Shown piece after piece: positions 57,595 to 64,000 of a DNA stretch of 64,000 nucleotides. Each line of letters starts with the position of its first letter. Position 1 is the first letter of the stretch. The notes under the pieces were generated by a model. The model was not told where the DNA came from, did no database searches, and saw nothing but the letters and a program-made list of their open reading frames with translations. A program made the position numbers and the translations under genes. This DNA comes from Pisolithus tinctorius (Eukaryota > Basidiomycota > Agaricomycetes > Boletales > Pisolithaceae): positions 1,116,001 through 1,180,000 of the forward strand of contig JANFAH010000020.1 of NCBI GenBank assembly GCA_024663395.1, written 5' to 3'.

Positions 57595-60500
57595 TTAGAC
57601 GAGTCGAGCCTTCTTGCTGAGGATACCACTGACAGCAACATTCTCCTTCTGTTTCTGAGACTGCGTACGAACCTTGGCAGAAGCTTTATCCTTTTCAAGG
57701 ATGTTGGTAAATGCGGGACGAAGAGGAACTTGTGCTTTCTTCTCCTCTGAAGGAGTTAGGACCATAGAGTCGTAAACATTGCAGGGAAGGGGGAGTCCAT
57801 GTGGCTTTCCAGGATGCGAATATTCCGGGTGCTGATACTCAAGATGGGCCTCCATGTTGTAGCGCCAGATTGCTGGGCGGGTGTCGGTTTCTCGGCCTGG
57901 AGCTTCACACAACTTGCACACGATAGGCACATTGCGACATGGACGTGATTCAGACCCTTTGTTGGCGCTGGCATACTGAAACGACTCCTTCAAGGGGCAC
58001 TTTGAATCCCATTGAGTCGTTCGTGCGAGCAGCTTGACAGTGATCGCACACTCCGGCTCTCCAGTGCGCCCACAGAACCCACATGGCAATGTTCCAGTGA
58101 TCTGGTTACAACCCGGCTCAGGTACACCACAAGCGACACGAAGAATGTGACCTCCCATGTGTGAGCGCAAGTCCTTTGTTGTCTGTTCACAGACTGGGCA
58201 TTGCGTCCCTACTGCTTTACCCCTTGACACATTCAGCTGCTCAGTCCCACTGACGCAAATAAGTGTGCTTGTGCCTAGTGTTAGATATATTAGCACGTCT
58301 TTTGGAGCATACATGAATATGGAGTTACCATCGCTGGCCTTGTAAGGGAAGCTTGGTGATTCTCCACTAAGAGAAGGGATGTTCGTCAAAGGCACGCCTA
58401 AGTCAACGATCCTCTTCCACATAGTACTGGTAGCGACCTCAAGGGCATCGTGTGTCAGTGCCCATGTGCTATCTCTGGAATTGATGTGCTCGCAGTTCTC
58501 GGGGAGGAGGTATGACAAAGCCTTGACCACAAGTGGGTTTGCCATCTCGACCAAATGACCTGAAACCGAAATAGAAGCGATGCGTTTGGTTGTAGTAGCA
58601 GTTCCAGGAACAGGTGATGGGATTGACGCAAAACTTCCGGTCCAAATCCACAATAGCTCCGATATATTGTCAAGGGATTCTGTAGATGCTGGAGCGAGCA
58701 TCAGGATATCGCCTCCAAGTTTGACATTGCCACGAGATGAGGTCAGAGTCGCAAGGTTAAGGTCGCCATGCAGTGAACCATTGTGAGAGATCGAAGTGCA
58801 ACGTGTGAGGGCAATGGCCATGACTTTGGCTTGGGTGCGAATGAGGGTGACGAAGAGGTCCCCGACAACAAACTTGTCACCTCGAAGTAAATTCCCAGAC
58901 TGCATCCCACTGTTGCTCTTGTTGACAGGAGAAAACCCACGTACACGGAGGAGACGGTCATGAGATTTCGCAGTAAAATTTGGTGATATGACGACACGGC
59001 AGATCATAGACTTGTGAGCCCATTTCTTCTCGCACCAAAGATAATCATTTGGGCGTATCCCAGGTCCTTTGGGTGGACGGTTGGGGGAGGGCATGCCATC
59101 GTCATCCTGGTCAACGCTCTCGTCAAACACATCTCCACCCGAATGATCACCACCATCCTGCAAATCATCTCCAACGATACCATCCAGTGCCTCTTCCAAC
59201 AAAATCTCCACACTATCTTCAACTGCTGTAGCTGGCACTTCAATGTCATGATCCATGGTCATTAGTGATTGTTCATCTGCAGGCCAGGGCAGGCATGGCA
59301 CGTTTGTTGAGCATGGGGCAGGTATGGTGGGCTCGTCATCGTCAATATCATCGTTGACACTCGGATACCTTCCCTCTCCGAACACGCAAAGCAAGTCGAT
59401 ACCAGTGTCGGGTCGGAACAGTAAGTCGAAGTCATAAACATCGGGTGGGAGGTGTGAATCCTTGAGGATCACAAGGGCATTGTGTCGCCCCTGAAGCCAC
59501 GCTGTTGGGAGATCGCAATGACCTGCAATAATATCACCAACCCAGTGATGACGTGTGATGTGATCAACGCTTTCTTTGCGTGAGAGGTTGAGACGACGAT
59601 GGCCGTGAGAGAGGTCTGGATTGCGAGCATATATCCCACCAATGTCTCGAGCCACACTGAGGTGATCTAAAGCTTGTCGATAGTTGAGGCCACTGTTATG
59701 CCCACCAGACATATGAAGGAAAGCAAACAGTAACTCAAGGTGATCATCGCCTTGATCAAGAAGACTGAACCACTCGAATGGATTCAGCTTCTGCTGTTTC
59801 GCGATATTAATCACCACCGCCTTAACCATTGTTTGCAAGTCGTAATAGAGTTGGTGTGGCATCAGACGGCGGCGCTGGTTGCGATAGCTGGCATACAGAA
59901 GATGGGCAAAGCAACTGAGGTGGACGACCTGTTCAGAGAGCGAGAGCCGAATGTTGATGTAGGGGTCAACCAGGCACCAGAGAACTTGGCTCAGAAAGTG
60001 GAGGGCGTCCACATCAGCAGCAGTATTGATGTCGAGGTCGTGAGGCTGAGTGATGTTGCCAAGTTTGATGAGAGCTGTCATGAGTTCGATCGCATGAGGA
60101 ACATCTTGTGGGTTGTTGGGGTACAGTAACCTGGTGACTGTGTCATCATCCATACCTTTGACCCAAGGGAGATAGCGCTCTAGCAGGAAGGTGTTGATGC
60201 AGCGACCGTTGTCGAGGTATAACCCGGACCGACCTCTCAATAGCATGCAGAATCCTATGACCAGTGTTAGATATCAAATACAAAATGAGGCATCGAAACT
60301 TACGCTTAAAAACATGCTTGAAGTCGAAGTCAAGAGTGACCATGTCGTTCCCAGTGAACATGTTAAGGCCTGGCAGGTTTGAGAGGATCCTGAAGAGGTC
60401 AGAGGAAATAGGAATCTTATTCTTCACAAAAAGCTTGTGCCCAGCCTTGTGTCGGAGTGCGTCCCCATCTGTTGCGACGGACCAGAGTGGCCCAATGATA

Positions 60501-62524
60501 GCAGGAGAGCCTGTGTCTTTATAAGCATTGGTGACTAAGGTAAGCACCGTCTCCATGTCTCTGGCATCCTCTGATTTGCACGTTGGTGCCGCTAGAATAG
60601 GGTAGACAGTATCCTTGCCAAATAGATGCAAGCCAACTACGGTGACTTCCTTAGCCAGATGAACATGTCCTTCTTGAAGGGCGTGGGCGATATTGAGAGC
60701 AGATTGATACGTGTGTAGGGACGGGTCGATGACGTGAGAATGCAACCAACAAAGTCTGCCAACGCCATTTGCATCGGACATGTAGATGGCAGCTTCTTCA
60801 AGTGCAGTCTCATCTATGAGAAGACTAACACCGCGACATCCATGACAGGCACTGTCCCATGAGCTATGCAGCACGGTCTTGATATTAGTCTCAACGGTTG
60901 TTGACAAGATACGGCCAATTGTAGGTAGAACTTTAGTGAACAAGACATGACAGCGCAGGGTGTGAAGAGAAGGGAGAGCGAGGCGTTGGTTCAGCATGAA
61001 TAGCAAGTTAGCTCCTCCGAGCCTGTAGACGAGCAAGGCAAGGTCAATAGCATCCATTCCATGGTTTTTAGGGCGGTAACTGCGTTCGAGGGCATCTTCA
61101 ATCATCCTGAGTATAGTGCGAATACTTGTGCCATTGTGGAGGGATGTCTGAAGGAGTTGTCGAAGCCAAGGGACATCATGGTCCGAGAGTGCCATAACCA
61201 GACTTGTATGGTCTTCAAGTGAGGACAGCATGCGCTTAATCTTGCGTGCATCATTAAGACCCTTGAGAGATACAGTCAGTATTGATCAATATCATGAATT
61301 GGTGAGCAGCGCCATACCTGGAGTTTCAGAGTGTTGGCTTGATCATCGAGGTTCTTTGCAACTTCAAGTAGCTGCATTAGGGTGAGAAGGGAGTGTCGAG
61401 TATACTTGTTCCAGTCCCTCGCAAGTTCAGCAAGAGCAGTGACTTTGGGTGCAAGGGCATCGCATGCAAGACAAACGGAGAGCTCAGGGACATTTGAAAA
61501 GCGAAAACAGTTTTCCACATGAACAAAAATGACTCCATCAATAAGCTCAACTTGGAAGGGTAGTTTGTCAGGGCCATCGCGAGTACACAGCCATGGGAAA
61601 TTCGCAGTGATCAGCACTGTCGGAGTGCCAGGCCAGCTGTCAATTTGAAGACCCAGACAACATGGGGTGGACAAAGTCGAAACAGGTGGAGATATGCTGA
61701 CAAGTGAATTTTTGCAGCTAGAATGATTTGATTGTTGCATCACGGTAATAAACCAGGCAAAACTTGGGTGAAACGACTTACGATAATGGTCTACTGCCAC
61801 CACCAGACAGAGGGAAGGTCGTTGTTAATGTTTTGCAGGAGTCTGCTCGCATGATCTTGGTCATTTTGCCTTGGCAGGACTTCTTGCCCCAGTGTGATTC
61901 GAGGGTCGAGAATTGTCCTTTCGAGGAGAGAGGGATGTGAGCACAGATACCTGAGTTAACCCAACAGCCAGCTGGACATTTAAGATCCCAGACATGCTGT
62001 TCATTTGCTCGAACTTCGAGGTGACCATGCATGTAGAGCATGAGATACACCTCGCTGGTGGCCTCGTTGATCAAAGTGGTGACCGTTTCCTCATCCAGCG
62101 GGTCCTGGAAGATAGATTTTGCTCGGTGGTATTTGCCTTCGGGTAACCATGGGGGTAATTGAGGCAACGAAGGATCCAGTATGGTCGGCTGTGTCTCTGG
62201 TATGCCATATGCGTCCTCCTTGAAGAGATGGGCTGGATTATCCAATATGAATTGGCTGATATCATGTTGGAAACCAATGGCTGAGGTAAAATCATTATCG
62301 TGTTCATAGCGTCCGATATCTGTTATTGTAGTATTATTGAGTTCACTGTCACTGTCATGAGGTAATATGAATGTATGCTGGCATTGCGAGTCTGCTGTTG
62401 GTGCTTGAATCTCGGGCGTGAATGTGATGCTATCAGGCGATCTGATATAAGTTATTGTAGTCATTCGATCATTATGTTCGAGGCTGGGTTCAATGCTGGT
62501 ATCATGGTGTGATGTCGATGCCAT
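57595..62524 (-). CDS. Transposase, 1586 aa, four exons
   Basis: Inferred exons are 62524-61782, 61717-61318, 61261-60304 and 60254-57595, all GT-AG with matching phases and no internal stop. Residues 1-247 are acidic and variable, ending in a Cys/His cluster (CPAGCWVNSGICAH). The putative RNase H-fold core has LLIDETALEE (Asp531), SVATDGDALR (Asp646, Asp648) and LDFDFKHVFKR (Asp694, His697, Lys700). This order resembles the D-E, D-G and DxxH..K motifs of P-superfamily transposases. The acidic central region (about 59000-59400) is Asp-rich. The C-terminus holds Cys/His clusters (CPVCEQ...H...H, CGFCGRTGEPEC, CKLCEAPG...H...H), likely zinc fingers for DNA binding. Superfamily assignment is inference. 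Confidence 0.8.
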
Positions 62525-63015
62525 ATGCTGAAATGCATGAAGTTTTGTGATTAATGCTTGAGTTTCGGGCTCGGATGTGGTACTGTTTGATTGGGTATTA
62601 AGTTAGAAGGACATTATGAGTGCATGGGTCCGTAGCAGAGTATGACTAGGTAGCGTTGGAGAGACAGAATGTCGCAGTGGTGGAGGCAACTGCGACGCGT
62701 CTCGACGCGTCTTAGGGGCTGTATGACAAATAGGGAAGGTCTCACCCATTCCCAATTAACAATTATATCATGCTATTTTTCTGATTGACGGCCAAAATGT
62801 CATATCTAGGAGCATGTTTATGCTGATAATGCTTCACTTTTATTATGACTTAAAGCAGCAATTGTACTGTCCTAATGTGCTATACAGACTTCGAGTTTGA
62901 CACTGCAAACTTCGCAGCTGTGGCTGAAATATGGACCCCAGACACCGATTGGGGGGGGAGGTCAGAGATGACCTAGTGTTCGGCATTTGCCGATCGCCCA
63001 CCTCTTGCACAGAAC

Positions 63016-63961
63016 AGCTAAATGTCAAGTGAATCCCCCTCGAAAAACCACTCACTATACAACTCGCCATCCAGGGTTTGAGATCCAAAGTGAATTTTGG
63101 CATGAAGGTCCAGATCCAGTATCAGGGAATTGACTGTGAATGATATTTCGACGTCATGAACCTACAAAACTATGATCTTATTCTGGGAACACCTTTCCTA
63201 TATCAGCACAAGGTAATGGTGGGGTTGCACTCACCTAGAGTCATCGTTGGAAGCATGTTGCCCATGGAGATGAAAGGAGCACAAGTTTCCACTCTGGAAT
63301 CATGCACGACAGAAGTTTATAATGACAATCTCAAAAAGGCAAGAAAGTACTTACAAGAACTCGCCAAGCCGCTATGCTCTCAAGTTGGTGCTACAGCACT
63401 GCCTCCGTTCTGAGCAATCAACCATGAAATACCCCTGATTGATGAAAAGAAAGTCTATCATTGGAGACCATTGAAGTGTCCTGACACCATGTGTCACTTA
63501 TGGACAGAGAAGAAAAATGCCTACCTTAAGACTGGTCGTTGGGAGTTGACAGCTGCACGCAATATGTGCCCGATGATGCTGATACCGAAGGCAGGGAACC
63601 CACCTAGGCTTCGAGTGGTGGTTGATCTGCGAGAATGAAATAAGAACACCCATAAGCTGTCCTCACCTATGCTGGACATGGACGGAATCTTGAGAGGTGT
63701 GGCTAAAAAGCCTTATCAATCAATAATTGATGGTGCCGATGCCTACAAGGAGATATGGGTGGTGCCAGAACACGTCGAGCAAACAGCGGTAACAACACCT
63801 GACGGAAACATGGTCAGTCTCATCGTCCAACAAGGAGATTGTAATGCACTGGCCACTTACCAAGCCTTGATGAATCACATCTTCAGGGAGTATATTGGCT
63901 CATTCATGGATGTGTACCTTGACGACATTATCATCTACTCAGACACATTAGAAGAGCATGT
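63016..63961 (+). pseudogene. Second gypsy copy: protease end and RT, truncated
   Basis: Continuation after the DNA transposon: IPLEKPLTIQLA, VNFGMKVQIQYQGIDCE, LILGTPFLYQHKVMVG, LIPKAGNPPRLRVVVDLRE, DMDGIL, IDGADAYKEIWV, QGDCNALATYQALMN and catalytic YLDD (63918-63926). TGA stops in DCE(stop)YFDV and DLRE(stop)NKN occur at the same codons as in the minus-strand copy. Homology ends at 63961 within the text after YSDTLEEH, where another sequence begins. Confidence 0.85.
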
Positions 63962-64000
63962 TGTCAAGTCCAGGCCTACTCCGACCAACTCTGACGCTCA
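63962..64000. mobile_element. Possible start of another LTR element at the window edge
   Basis: Similarity to the gypsy RT stops abruptly after GAAGAGCATGT, and the next bases are TGTCAAGTCC, an LTR-like TG start. Only 39 bases are visible, so neither type nor orientation can be settled. Confidence 0.3.

Larger units (their letters stand above)
57281..63007 (-). mobile_element. DNA transposon, 5727 bp, apparently autonomous, P-like
   Basis: The termini are CAAGAGGCGGGCGAT (57281) and the complement of CAAGAGGTGGGCGAT (63007). The inverted repeats match at about 31 of 40 bases. The 8-bp target duplication CACAGAAC is exact (57273-57280 and 63008-63015), and joining the flanks restores the gypsy protease reading (TE|QLNVK). 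A single intact spliced transposase fills the element. 8-bp duplications are known for hAT, P and KDZ-type transposons. The DE, DG and DxxxH..K motif order and the absence of hAT-type TA(A/G)NG ends favour a P-like assignment. Confidence 0.85.

Overview
The window looks like a chromosomal segment of a mushroom-forming basidiomycete (Agaricomycetes). It has spliced host genes with introns of about 45-90 bases, a HET-domain gene, a PsiD-like phosphatidylserine-decarboxylase relative, chromodomain Ty3/gypsy retrotransposons, hAT-type and P-like DNA transposons, and a pervasive CG->TG/CA mutation signature in repeats, as expected for cytosine methylation followed by deamination. No organism-specific marker is present, so the species is unknown. 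Splice sites were assigned by eye from GT/GC...AG signals, reading-frame phase and family resemblance.

Layout. 1-1767: no recognised gene. 1768-2550 (-): three-exon gene of the 23 kDa jasmonate-induced protein family. 2700-5640: foldback repeats, with a 1.2 kb hAT-type element (3271-4515, exact 8-bp target duplication) at the centre of one of them. 6363-7647 (+): five-exon gene of unknown function with a Gly/Ala-rich hydrophobic C-terminal half. 7930-18010: a decayed 5' fragment of an eIF2D gene, split by a 9.69 kb gypsy element (8219-17908, minus strand, 5-bp target duplication). 18117-18268: a 3' fragment of a second jasmonate-type gene.

18506-34803: a phosphatidylserine-decarboxylase-like gene, already frameshifted, is cut in two by a roughly 5.9 kb foldback palindrome. 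Its arms are 2.8-2.9 kb with a 218-base loop, and each arm carries an array of exact 161-bp period. The right arm was later hit by a solo LTR (24495-25340) and by a nearly intact 8.09 kb gypsy element (25791-33884). 35873-40163: two intact host genes, eIF2D (nine exons, 615 aa) and an M28 zinc peptidase (nine exons, 486 aa). 42498-44935 (-): a HET-domain gene (795 aa). 46901-54309: repeat debris, including a possible Helitron N-terminus, a zinc-knuckle gag-like frame and an inverted pair of LTR-like repeats. 54310-63961: a second, older copy of the first gypsy family, interrupted by an intact 5727-bp DNA transposon with a 1586-aa, four-exon transposase and exact 8-bp target duplications.

Most notable: (i) the giant palindrome, whose inner arms are colinear and almost identical while the parts beyond later insertions have diverged; (ii) the full-length DNA transposon with a P-like transposase and C-terminal zinc clusters; (iii) a gypsy element with a GGGTTTT slippery heptamer between gag and pol, a TAATG stop/start overlap into a third frame, and in-frame stops that are all TGA; (iv) direct evidence, from LTR pairs and paired gypsy copies, that CG deamination inactivates these repeats.
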